A stretch of 64,000 nucleotides of DNA from positions 1-64,000 of the forward strand of contig CALXPQ010000001.1 in the NCBI GenBank assembly GCA_944390485.1, read 5' to 3'. Below the pieces are notes generated by a model. That model did not search any database. It saw nothing but the letters and a program-made list of their open reading frames with translations, and was not told the DNA's origin. This DNA is from Veillonellales bacterium (GTDB lineage Bacteria > Bacillota > Negativicutes > Veillonellales > Dialisteraceae). The number at the start of each line of letters is the position of its first letter. The first letter of the stretch is position 1. Positions 44,537-52,416 of this stretch are shown one piece after another. Position numbers and translations under genes: made by a program.

Positions 44537-46759
44537 ATGGGATATGCCGTGAGTGACAGGCCGTATATTGCGCATCTTTCTGAAGATGGGAGCCGGGTGC
44601 AGCTGCTTTCGGAGCATCTGGAAAATACCGCTCATCTGGCTGGGCAGTTTGGAGAACGGCTGGGTTTGAAAGCCGCAGCGTCTGCATTGGGCGCTGTCCA
44701 TGATGCAGGAAAGTTTCAGGAAGAATTTCAGAAATATATCCGGGGAGAATATAAAGGGCGTGTCGACCATTCCACCGCCGGAGCGCTGATTTTGCAGATG
44801 AGGAATTATTCGCCGGCTATGAATCTGATGGGGCCTTTTTGTATCGCCGGTCATCATGCGGGCCTTCCAGACTTGGGATCCCGGGCGGATTCGTCGCATG
44901 ATGCGACGATGTGCGGGCGGCTGAAAAAAGGAATGGAGCATAAGGAGTCCTATGTGGCTTGCGGCAAACAGGCGGCGCTGCCGCAAGAGGCTGACGTGCC
45001 GGTATTTTCACAGCTCCAGAGAGATCGGATGGATGTGATGCTTCTGACGCGGATGCTGTTTTCCTGTCTGGTCGATGCCGATTTTCTGGATACGGAATCT
45101 TTCATGTCCGAAGGCGCAGCAAACCGGGGCGGCTTTTTGTCTCTCGAAGTGCTGCATGACCGATTTTTTTCCAAACTGGAAGAAGAAGGATATTTCCGGC
45201 CCCAAAACCGGATTAATGAAAAGCGCTGTGATATTTTGAAGCGCTGTATGGCCATGGGAACGGGCCAGCCGGGATTGTATTCCCTGACAGTGCCAACAGG
45301 CGGCGGGAAGACCGTTTCCTCCCTTGCCTTTGCCATGAAACAGGCTGTCGCGAATCATAAGAGACGAATCATTTATGTGATTCCTTATCTTTCGATTATC
45401 GAACAGACAGCGGAAGTGTTCCGTTCCTTTCTTGGAAAAGAAAATGTGCTGGAAAGTCACAGCAATGTCAGCTATGACGATGAAACCGAGAATGTAGCAG
45501 AGAGGAAAAAACTGGCAGCAGAAAATTGGGATGCACCGGTCATCATTACGACCAGCGAGCAGTTCTGGGAATCACTGTATGCGAATCGAACGTCGAAATG
45601 CAGGAAATTGCACAATATCGCAGACAGCGTCATTATTTTTGATGAATCCCAGATGCTGCCGAGAGAATTTCTTCTGCCCTGCCTGAAAGCACTGGAAGGA
45701 CTAATTCGTTATTTCAGGTGCACGGCCGTTTTGTGCAGCGCCACGCAGCCGCATCTGGATGACGTCATGAAAGCGCACCATATGGCGCTGCATCCGACAG
45801 AAATCATGGAAGATATCCCGGATCTGTACGAGTTTTTCCGAAGAGTGCGGTTTCAGGATGATGGGGAAAAGACCTACGATGAGATTGCGGACGCCATGCA
45901 GCAGGTGCCGCAGGCGCTCTGCATCGCCTTGACAAAGTCGGAGGCGAAGAAACTGGCGGATCGGATCACCGGTGACGGCGCGTTTTATCTCTCTACCAAT
46001 CTGTGTCCGGCTCACCGGAAATCGGTCATCCGGGAGATGAAACAGAGGCTGCGGGAGGGACTGCCCTGCCGCGTTGTATCGACCAGTGTCATCTCCGTCG
46101 GTGTGGACATCGATTTCCCGGAAGTATATCTGGAAAAGACAGGGGCAGACAGCCTGATTCAGGGAGCGGGCCGCTGCAATCGCGAAGGGAAACGGCCATT
46201 AGAAGACAGTATTGTTCATATTTTTGAAACAGAAAAAAGTGCGTCGAGCCGTTTTATGCGGACAGAACGGGAGCTGATGCGAAAAACGATGGAAACCGTG
46301 CCCGACGGGGATATTTCCTCTCCGGAAGCGGTCAGATATTATTTCTCGCAGCTGTACAGCCTTCATGACTACGGGGAAGAGAGCGGGCTGGATCAGGCGG
46401 AAATCCGGAAGTTGGCGCAGGTCTATGCCTATCGGGAAATCGGGAAGCGTTTTCATCTCATTGACGGAAAGACAAAGTCGGTGCTGATTCCCTACGATGA
46501 AGCGGCAAGGGAAATCATCGCTCAATTGCGTCTGGGGATCCGCACGCGAGATCTGCTGCGCCGCGCGGCACAGTACATGGTCAGCGTATCGGATGTGTCG
46601 CCGCGGACATCTTTGTTTGCGGCGATGAGGAATAACGGGCAGATCGAATATCTTCCCAATGATACGGAAATCGCAGTACTGCTGGATGAGGATCGTTATG
46701 ATAAAGAAAAATTCGGCTTGTTGACGGATCAGGAACAGGGACTGGGAATCGAATGGTGA
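44537..46759 (+). CDS. cas3: type I-C CRISPR-associated helicase-nuclease Cas3
   Basis: Nuclease-helicase that degrades the target strand after Cascade binding; 740 residues. The HD domain has H55/D56 in GAVHDAGKF and GHHAG (105-109). The SF2 helicase has Walker A VPTGGGKT (252-259), a DESQ box (369-372) where DEAQ or DEAH is usual, SAT (401-403) and the motif VI block QGAGRCNREG. The ATG at 44537 has its GAAAGG directly against it; a GTG at 44549 (MSDRPYIAHL) is better spaced and may be the true start. GC content drops visibly from here on. Confidence 0.95.
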   Translation: MGYAVSDRPYIAHLSEDGSRVQLLSEHLENTAHLAGQFGERLGLKAAASALGAVHDAGKFQEEFQKYIRGEYKGRVDHSTAGALILQMRNYSPAMNLMGPFCIAGHHAGLPDLGSRADSSHDATMCGRLKKGMEHKESYVACGKQAALPQEADVPVFSQLQRDRMDVMLLTRMLFSCLVDADFLDTESFMSEGAANRGGFLSLEVLHDRFFSKLEEEGYFRPQNRINEKRCDILKRCMAMGTGQPGLYSLTVPTGGGKTVSSLAFAMKQAVANHKRRIIYVIPYLSIIEQTAEVFRSFLGKENVLESHSNVSYDDETENVAERKKLAAENWDAPVIITTSEQFWESLYANRTSKCRKLHNIADSVIIFDESQMLPREFLLPCLKALEGLIRYFRCTAVLCSATQPHLDDVMKAHHMALHPTEIMEDIPDLYEFFRRVRFQDDGEKTYDEIADAMQQVPQALCIALTKSEAKKLADRITGDGAFYLSTNLCPAHRKSVIREMKQRLREGLPCRVVSTSVISVGVDIDFPEVYLEKTGADSLIQGAGRCNREGKRPLEDSIVHIFETEKSASSRFMRTERELMRKTMETVPDGDISSPEAVRYYFSQLYSLHDYGEESGLDQAEIRKLAQVYAYREIGKRFHLIDGKTKSVLIPYDEAAREIIAQLRLGIRTRDLLRRAAQYMVSVSDVSPRTSLFAAMRNNGQIEYLPNDTEIAVLLDEDRYDKEKFGLLTDQEQGLGIEW

Positions 46760-46764
46760 GCAGC

Positions 46765-46797
46765 AAAAAAGGAGCGAAACGTGGTCGCCCCTTTTTC
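46765..46797. terminator. bidirectional terminator: cas3 (plus) and crRNA-like unit (minus)
   Basis: AAAAAGG-a-GCG pairs with CGC-c-CCTTTTT around AAACGTGGT. T runs follow on both strands. On the plus strand it closes cas3; on the minus strand it closes the small guide-RNA unit that starts near 46856. Confidence 0.8.
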
Positions 46798-46856
46798 GCG
46801 GTGTCTGACAATGACACCAAAAACGGAAATGTTTCAATCCACATCCTGCGGATGAC
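46765..46856 (-). ncRNA. candidate Cas-regulating crRNA-like RNA (CreR type)
   Basis: Predicted ~92-nt RNA. From the expected +1 it begins with a 26-nt shortened CRISPR repeat (46856-46831): GT, a 5-bp hairpin CATCC-gca-GGATG, then the handle TGGATTGAAAC, matching the array handle at 10 of 11 bases. Then come a 34-nt guide (46830-46797) of normal spacer length and a terminator. Guide bases 1-11 are ATTTCCGTTTT; the rest contains the hairpin GGTGTC-attgtca-GACACC, so only the 5' part is free to pair. The cas5c leader holds a partial match beside a TTC PAM. This layout is that described for CreR RNAs, which direct Cascade to repress its own operon. Function is inferred. Confidence 0.7.
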
Positions 46857-46862
46857 CCGTTC

Positions 46863-46891
46863 ATCATATCAGACTTCAGAATGAGGTGCAA
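46863..46891 (-). promoter_or_regulatory. promoter of the crRNA-like unit
   Basis: On the minus strand TTGCAC is followed after exactly 17 bases by TATGAT, itself preceded by TGA (extended -10). The +1 seven bases on is 46856, the first base of the repeat-like element. Confidence 0.75.
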
Positions 46892-46898
46892 TTGCCTA

Positions 46899-46926
46899 TA
46901 GACTTTTATCTTCGTTGTGATATAAT
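46899..46926 (+). promoter_or_regulatory. promoter of cas5c-cas8c-cas7c-cas4-cas1-cas2
   Basis: TAGACT, 16 bases, TATAAT with an upstream TGA (extended -10). The start near 46933 leaves a leader of ~44 bases before cas5c. Confidence 0.7.
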
Positions 46927-46952
46927 TGGAATAACAGATACAATTACACCTT

Positions 46953-46966
46953 AAAACAGAAATGAA
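46953..46966 (-). other. candidate target of the crRNA-like guide in the cas5c leader
   Basis: On the minus strand TTC (46966-46964), the usual type I-C PAM, is followed by ATTTCTGTTTT (46963-46953), which matches guide bases 1-11 except base 6, a position that type I effectors do not read. Beyond that, GGTGT-ATTGT recurs in both with a one-base offset. The site abuts the cas5c ribosome-binding site and lies about +20 to +33. Confidence 0.6.
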
Positions 46967-46976
46967 AGGAGAAAAT

Positions 46977-47630
46977 ATGAGCTACGGAATACGTATCGAA
47001 TGCTGGGGAAAATATGCCTGTTTTACTCGTTTGGAAATGAAGGTGGAGCGGGTGTCCTACGATGTGATGACCCCTTCGGCGGCCCGAGGCCTGGTGGAAA
47101 GCATCTTCTGGCATCCAGGGCTGCGTTATGTCATTGATGAGATTGACGTGATGAGCCCTATCCGGTTTACCAATGTGCGGCGCAATGAGGTGAAGTCCAA
47201 ATTGTCTGCCAATATAGCCGCCAGCAGGGCCAAAAGCGGACAGGCCATGTATCTGTTGACCCGGGAGGATATCCAGCAGCGGGCAGCAGAAATTTTGAAA
47301 GATGTACGTTACTGTATTACTGTTCATTTTAATATGACGGATCGGGCCAATGCAAGCGACAATCCGGGAAAATTCCGGGAAATGCTGTGCCGGCGGGCAC
47401 GGAAGGGACAATGCTATCATCAGCCGTATCTGGGATGCCGGGAGTTTCCGGCCGGTTTCCGTTTGGTCGAAGAAGATGAGGTGGTTGTGCCTTATCCGGT
47501 GACCCGTGATCTGGGATATATGCTGTATGATATGGATTACAGCAGACCGGATGAGATCACGCCGCAGTTTTTCCGGGCCAGGCTTGTAGATGGCGTGCTG
47601 GATCTTCGGAATTGTGAGGTGCGCAGATGA
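46977..47630 (+). CDS. cas5c: type I-C pre-crRNA endonuclease and Cascade subunit Cas5c
   Basis: A 217-residue Cas5d/Cas5c protein; type I-C lacks Cas6, and this subunit cleaves the repeat and holds the 11-nt 5' handle. IRIECWGKYACFTRLEMKVERVSYDVMTPSAARGLVESI is read in pieces as the RAMP start (IECWGKYACFTR) and the conserved MTPSAARGL loop. The chosen ATG follows AAAGGAGAAAAT; the ATG at 46962 lies inside that site. Confidence 0.95.
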   Translation: MSYGIRIECWGKYACFTRLEMKVERVSYDVMTPSAARGLVESIFWHPGLRYVIDEIDVMSPIRFTNVRRNEVKSKLSANIAASRAKSGQAMYLLTREDIQQRAAEILKDVRYCITVHFNMTDRANASDNPGKFREMLCRRARKGQCYHQPYLGCREFPAGFRLVEEDEVVVPYPVTRDLGYMLYDMDYSRPDEITPQFFRARLVDGVLDLRNCEVRR

Positions 47631-49423
47631 TTTTGCAGTCATTGGCCGAGCTGTATGAAGAGCTCGGGAAAAGGGGGAAAGCAGCCGAGGAAGGCTGGAG
47701 CCCGGCTAAAGTCACCCATCGGATCGAAATTGATCGGAATGGACGGCTGCTTCGGATTGTATCGCTCATGGAGACTGTACAGCGCGGCAAGAAAATGATC
47801 GAGATTCCGAAGATTGTGCTGGTGCCGGAGCAGGCCAAGCGCTCTTCCGGCGTCAAAGCCAATTTCCTCTGCGATGGGATCGGATATTTTCTGGGCGTCG
47901 ATCAGGATAAACCGGGCCGGGCAGAAGAATGCTTCCGGGCGGCAAAAGCTTTGCATCATGCGGTGCTCGATGGGTGCCCTTCCGATACGGCCAAAGCGAT
48001 CTTGGCGTTCTTTGACTCCTGGGAGCCTGCGAAAGCTTTGGAGCAGCCGGTGATTGCCCGGTATCTCCCTGGGCTCTGGGATGTGGGCAACTGCCTGTTC
48101 TTTGTGGAAGAAGCCGATGCGCTTCAGGATGAAGCCATCCGGGAGGCCTGGGACAGCTACCGCGAGGCCCCCGGACAATCGGGAGGAGACGCCGGAGTTT
48201 GTCTGGTCACGGGAAAGACCCATCAGAAAATCGCACGGCTGCACCCCGTAATCAAGGGGGTTATGGGGGCGCAGTCTTCCGGGGCAACGCTCGTCGGCTT
48301 TAACGGAGACTCGTTTTGTTCCTACGGTCATGATGGAGAGCAGGGGAGAAATGCGCCGATCAGTGAAAAGGCGGCATTTGCCTATACGACCGCATTAAAT
48401 GCGCTGCTGGCGGATCGGGAACATGTCAAAATATTTGGGGACACTACAGTCGTATACTGGGCACAGCATGCAGAAACGGAAGTGCAGGATATATTTGCAG
48501 CCATCCTCGGAGGAGATGAGAATCTCATCGATGACCGGACGCTGGACTCGGTCCTGCAGCATATGAAAGAGGGGGTGACGGCGGACCTGAATGGAGTCAG
48601 GATTGATCCGGAAGAGCCGTTCTATATTCTGGGGCTGGCTCCCAATGCCGCCAGAGTATCCGTGCGTTTTTTCCTGAGGAATACCTTTGGCCGGACCGTG
48701 CAGAACCTGGCGGCCCATCAGGAGAGGATGCGCATTGTCGGTCCTTCCTGGAAAAAAGCGGCGATCCCGCTGTGGCAGACCTTGAAAGCCACAGTGAATC
48801 CGCATTCCAAAGATTCGGCCGCCTCCCCCCTGCTGGCAGGCAGCCTTCTGCGGGCAGTGCTCACCGATGGACTCTATCCGGAATCCATGTTTCAGGGGAT
48901 CATGCTCCGTGTGTTTTCCGATCAGGACTCCGATGGAACGGCCGGTAAAAAAACAGAAAAAGTCAGTTATACAAAAGCGGCTTTCATTAAAGCTTATCTT
49001 TTGCAAAATAAAAAACAGAGATGGGAGAGTGAGATCACTATGGCAGTCAATGAAAACTGCAAAGAAATTTCCTATGTGCTGGGGCGTCTGTTTTCCGTGC
49101 TGGAAAATATTCAGATGCAGGCCAATCCGGGAATCAATTCGACAATCAAAGACAGGTATTTCAATTCCGCCTGTGCGACGCCGGCCTCCGTATTTCCTAC
49201 ACTTTTGAAGCTGGCCAATGCACATCTGGACAAATTGAAGGACAATAAGGGAGCTTCCATTTTTCTTCGGAAAAAAGTCGGGGCACTGATGGATCAGATC
49301 CTTATGCCGGACGAGGGGACGCCGCTCCCGAAAAGACTGTCCCTGGAAGAACAGGGGGCTTTCGTTCTGGGCTATTACCAGGAAACACAGGCACGCTATG
49401 CAGGGAAAAAGGAGGAACAGTGA
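47627..49423 (+). CDS. cas8c: type I-C Cascade large subunit Cas8c (Csd1)
   Basis: A 598-residue Csd1 protein that recognises the PAM and, through an internal start, usually also yields the Cas11c small subunit. Recognisable segments are CLVTGKTHQKIARLHPVIKG (in part) and FNGDSFCSYGHDGEQGRNAPIS. An internal ATG at 49040 (MAVNENCKEISYVLGRL) sits 12-15 bases after a GGGAGAGTGAG site and would give a ~127-residue C-terminal protein of Cas11c size. Overlaps cas5c by four bases. Confidence 0.94.
   Translation: MILQSLAELYEELGKRGKAAEEGWSPAKVTHRIEIDRNGRLLRIVSLMETVQRGKKMIEIPKIVLVPEQAKRSSGVKANFLCDGIGYFLGVDQDKPGRAEECFRAAKALHHAVLDGCPSDTAKAILAFFDSWEPAKALEQPVIARYLPGLWDVGNCLFFVEEADALQDEAIREAWDSYREAPGQSGGDAGVCLVTGKTHQKIARLHPVIKGVMGAQSSGATLVGFNGDSFCSYGHDGEQGRNAPISEKAAFAYTTALNALLADREHVKIFGDTTVVYWAQHAETEVQDIFAAILGGDENLIDDRTLDSVLQHMKEGVTADLNGVRIDPEEPFYILGLAPNAARVSVRFFLRNTFGRTVQNLAAHQERMRIVGPSWKKAAIPLWQTLKATVNPHSKDSAASPLLAGSLLRAVLTDGLYPESMFQGIMLRVFSDQDSDGTAGKKTEKVSYTKAAFIKAYLLQNKKQRWESEITMAVNENCKEISYVLGRLFSVLENIQMQANPGINSTIKDRYFNSACATPASVFPTLLKLANAHLDKLKDNKGASIFLRKKVGALMDQILMPDEGTPLPKRLSLEEQGAFVLGYYQETQARYAGKKEEQ
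49040..49423 (+). CDS. cas11c: putative internally initiated Cas11c within cas8c
   Basis: In other type I-C systems the small subunit is made from an internal start within the cas8c 3' end. Here ATG at 49040, in frame with cas8c, follows GGGAGAGTGAGATC and would give 127 residues starting MAVNENCKEISYVL, a helical segment as expected for Cas11. This is inference from family knowledge plus the visible start. Confidence 0.45.
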   Translation: MAVNENCKEISYVLGRLFSVLENIQMQANPGINSTIKDRYFNSACATPASVFPTLLKLANAHLDKLKDNKGASIFLRKKVGALMDQILMPDEGTPLPKRLSLEEQGAFVLGYYQETQARYAGKKEEQ

Positions 49424-49424
49424 C

Positions 49425-50309
49425 ATGGCAGACGCAATTCAGAATCGGTATGACTTTGTAATTCTTTTTGATGTGGAGAACGGTAATCCGAATGGGGATC
49501 CGGATGCCGGCAATATGCCCCGTGTGGATCCCGAAACGGGACTGGGGCTTGTGACTGATGTATGCCTGAAGAGAAAGATCCGCAATTATGTGGAAGCAGA
49601 AAAAGAAGGCAAGGCAGGTTATCGGATTTATATTCAGGAAAGTACGCCGCTGGAGCAGAGCGATAAAGAAGCGCTGACCTATATCGGAGCAGAGGATATC
49701 AAGACGATCAAGAAAAAAGATCCGGAGGCAGATCGGAAAATACGCGATTTCATGTGCGCCAACTTTTATGATATCCGCACGTTCGGCGCAGTCATGACGA
49801 CATTTGTAAAAGGAGCGCTGAACTGCGGACAGGTGAGAGGGCCGGTGCAGATCGGATTTGCCCGCAGCATAGATCCCATTGCGCCGCAGGAAATCACGAT
49901 CACCCGAATTGCTATTACAACAGAGAAAGACGCACAGAATAAGAATACGGAAATGGGGAGAAAATATATCGTTCCCTATGCGCTGTATCGGGCGGAAGGC
50001 TATGTTTCTGCCAATCTGGCCCGGAAAGTCACTGGATTTTCCGAGGAGGATCTGGCACTTTTGTGGAGGGCGATTATCAATATGTTTGAGAATGATCACT
50101 CGGCAGCACGAGGAAATATGGCGGTCCGTGAATTGATCGTATTCCGCCATGAAAGCGAACTGGGCAATGCGCCGGCTTACAAGCTGTTTGAGCGGATCAC
50201 TGTCCGGAAAAAAGACGGCGTCATAGCGCCCCGGAGCTACAGCGATTATGAAGTCCTTGTGGACACAGCGAATCTGCCTGCGGGAGTGACCTGCGAAAGA
50301 AAGATATGA
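49425..50309 (+). CDS. cas7c: type I-C Cascade backbone subunit Cas7c (Csd2)
   Basis: RAMP protein of 294 residues that polymerises along the crRNA spacer. YDFVILFDVENGNPNGDPDA (in part) is the family start, and RTFGAVM followed by GQVRGPVQIGFARSIDPI is the Csd2 signature. The chosen ATG has AAAAAGGAGG upstream; the in-frame ATG at 49398 lies inside cas8c. Confidence 0.96.
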   Translation: MADAIQNRYDFVILFDVENGNPNGDPDAGNMPRVDPETGLGLVTDVCLKRKIRNYVEAEKEGKAGYRIYIQESTPLEQSDKEALTYIGAEDIKTIKKKDPEADRKIRDFMCANFYDIRTFGAVMTTFVKGALNCGQVRGPVQIGFARSIDPIAPQEITITRIAITTEKDAQNKNTEMGRKYIVPYALYRAEGYVSANLARKVTGFSEEDLALLWRAIINMFENDHSAARGNMAVRELIVFRHESELGNAPAYKLFERITVRKKDGVIAPRSYSDYEVLVDTANLPAGVTCERKI

Positions 50310-50971
50310 GCTGGCGGGAAGACGAGTACCTGATGATCTCCGGCATCCAGCATTTTCTCTTTTGCCGGAGACAGTGGACGCTCATCCATATCGAACAGCA
50401 ATGGGCCGAAAACCGGCTGACCGCTGAGGGCGAAGTGATCCATAAAAATGCCCATCGGGATGATTTCGTGGAAAAACGGCGGGGATTGCTTGTGACAAGA
50501 GGCCTGCGTGTTTCTTCTGCAGAACTGGGCATGACCGGCCAGTGTGATGTCGTGGAATTTCAGCAGTCGGAAGATGGGGCGATTCTCCATGGACATCGGG
50601 GAAGGTGGCAGGTCAGGCCGGTGGAGTATAAAAGGGGAAAAGATAAGGACGACCATTCTGATATGCTCCAGCTGTGCTGTGAAGCCATGTGTCTGGAGAG
50701 CATGCTGGCCTGTCGGATTTCGGCAGGAGACCTGTTTTATCATGAGATTCGGCGGAGAAGGGAGATCCTCTTTTCAGAAGAACTGCGGAAAGAAGTGAGT
50801 GCCATCGCTGAAGAGATGCATGAATACTTCCGGCGGGGCAAGACGCCTAAAGCCAAGCCCTCCAAAAAGTGCCAGTCTTGCTCGCTCCGGGAAACCTGCC
50901 TTCCGAAGCTTGGGCGTATGCCGTCCGTGTCGTCCTATCTGAACAGGATGATGGAGGAAACGCTTTCATGA
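50306..50971 (+). CDS. cas4: CRISPR adaptation protein Cas4
   Basis: RecB-like Fe-S exonuclease, 221 residues, which trims prespacers and selects the PAM with Cas1-Cas2. Cluster cysteines are C20 (FLFCRRQW) and C189, C192, C198 (CQSCSLRETC). The RecB nuclease motif is RPVEYKRGK. ATGA overlap with cas7c. Confidence 0.96.
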   Translation: MSWREDEYLMISGIQHFLFCRRQWTLIHIEQQWAENRLTAEGEVIHKNAHRDDFVEKRRGLLVTRGLRVSSAELGMTGQCDVVEFQQSEDGAILHGHRGRWQVRPVEYKRGKDKDDHSDMLQLCCEAMCLESMLACRISAGDLFYHEIRRRREILFSEELRKEVSAIAEEMHEYFRRGKTPKAKPSKKCQSCSLRETCLPKLGRMPSVSSYLNRMMEETLS

Positions 50972-51999
50972 GAAAACTTCTGAATACGCTTTTTGTGACC
51001 TCAGAAGATATCTATCTGGCACTGGATCATGAAAATGTCGCTGCCTGGAAAGACGGAAAAATCATCCAGAAACTGCCGCTCCTGAATCTGGAAAATATCC
51101 TTTATTTTGGATATCGGGGTGCCAGCCCGGCTCTCCTGGGAGCTTGCGTAAGAAATCATATCGGGTTCTGCTTCCTAGACCAGAACGGAAGATTTCTGGC
51201 GAGGACATGTGGGCTGCTTCGGGGGAATATCCTGCTGCACAAAGCCCAGTATCGGGTCTCCGAAGATGAAGAGAAGAGCTGTGCGGCAGCAAGGCCGATG
51301 ATTGCGGCAAAAATTTTCAATGCCCGGACAGTCATCATGCGGGGCGCGAGGGATCATTCTTTGTCGGTTGACACAGAACTGTTTCAGGCGTATGCCAGAG
51401 ATCTGAAGCAGGCGGCCCGGGATGCCCTGAACGCCGAATCTCTCGATGAACTGCGGGGGATTGAAGGCAATGCCGCGCAGATGTATTTTTCCCTGTTTGA
51501 TCAGCTGATCCTGACGGACAAAACACATTTTTTCTTTCATGAACGGACGAAACGTCCGCCGTTGGACCGGGTAAATGCCATGCTGTCTTTCGCATACACG
51601 CTGCTTGCGCATGACTGCGCCGCGGCGCTGGAAGCAGCCGGGTTAGATTCCTACACAGGATTTCTGCACCGGGATAGGCCGGGCCGGAATTCGCTGGCAC
51701 TGGATCTCATGGAAGAACTGCGCAGCCTGTACGTGGATCGGTTCGTTCTGACACTCATCAACAACCGTGTCATACAGGCAGCACAATTCCGGCAGATGGA
51801 AGACGGAGCCGTCTGGCTGAACGAAAACGGAAGGAAAGTCCTTCTGGCCAAGTGGCAGGAAAGGAAACGGGAAATCATTACCCATCCCTTTCTGGGGGAG
51901 AAAATCGCGTGGGGACTGATTCCCTATGTGCAGGCTCTGCTGCTGGCGAGATATCTTCGAGGCGACCTGGATGGGTATCCGCCCTTTTTATGGAAGTGA
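50968..51999 (+). CDS. cas1: CRISPR integrase Cas1
   Basis: Metal-dependent spacer integrase, 343 residues, Cas1c type. Active-site residues are E166 (GIEGNAA), H234 (GFLHRDRPGR) and E249 (LDLMEEL). ATGA overlap with cas4; the upstream in-frame ATG at 50869 falls inside cas4 and is not used. Confidence 0.97.
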   Translation: MRKLLNTLFVTSEDIYLALDHENVAAWKDGKIIQKLPLLNLENILYFGYRGASPALLGACVRNHIGFCFLDQNGRFLARTCGLLRGNILLHKAQYRVSEDEEKSCAAARPMIAAKIFNARTVIMRGARDHSLSVDTELFQAYARDLKQAARDALNAESLDELRGIEGNAAQMYFSLFDQLILTDKTHFFFHERTKRPPLDRVNAMLSFAYTLLAHDCAAALEAAGLDSYTGFLHRDRPGRNSLALDLMEELRSLYVDRFVLTLINNRVIQAAQFRQMEDGAVWLNENGRKVLLAKWQERKREIITHPFLGEKIAWGLIPYVQALLLARYLRGDLDGYPPFLWK

Positions 52000-52003
52000 G
52001 ATA

Positions 52004-52294
52004 ATGCTGATTCTGGTAACTTATGATGTCAACACGACCACAGCAGGAGGTAGGAAACGCCTGCGTCAGGTAGCGAAATGCTGTATAGCCCATGGGCAGC
52101 GGGTACAAAATTCCGTATTCGAATGTTCACTGGACGAAGCACAGTATGTCCAGCTGCGAAACCGGCTAAGCGAAATCATCGATAAGACGACAGATAGCTT
52201 GCGCTTTTATAATCTGGGAAATCGCTATGCTGGGAAAGTGATCCATATCGGAGCGAAAGAGGCCTATGCCCCTGATGACATCATGATTTTGTAG
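52004..52294 (+). CDS. cas2: CRISPR adaptation protein Cas2
   Basis: Ferredoxin-fold partner of Cas1, 96 residues; MLILVTYDVNT carries the conserved D8. It lies four bases after cas1 and is the last gene before the array leader. Confidence 0.96.
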   Translation: MLILVTYDVNTTTAGGRKRLRQVAKCCIAHGQRVQNSVFECSLDEAQYVQLRNRLSEIIDKTTDSLRFYNLGNRYAGKVIHIGAKEAYAPDDIMIL

Positions 52295-52416
52295 CGCGAA
52301 GGGGAAGCGCACATCTCCTTTATTGGATGAATTCCCCGATGATTTGGCAGTGCATTTCGCGGTTCGCGGAAAAGAGCCTGCCAATGGCGGTAAAATCAAG
52401 TGACTTTTACCACCCT
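52295..52416 (+). promoter_or_regulatory. CRISPR leader
   Basis: 122 bases between cas2 and the first repeat. TAAAAT at 52391 could be the -10 of the pre-crRNA promoter; no strong -35 is seen. TTCGCGG-ttCGCGGAA (about 52355-52371) is a small inverted repeat. Repeats are uniform beside this end and decay at the far end, confirming leader polarity. Confidence 0.7.

Noticed and set aside
46831..46856. Reading the repeat-like element between cas3 and cas5c as a mere relic of an old array
   Set aside because: A relic would not be expected to have a consensus promoter ending exactly at its first base, a guide of spacer length, a terminator, and a PAM-flanked seed match in the adjacent cas leader. 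It remains the main alternative.
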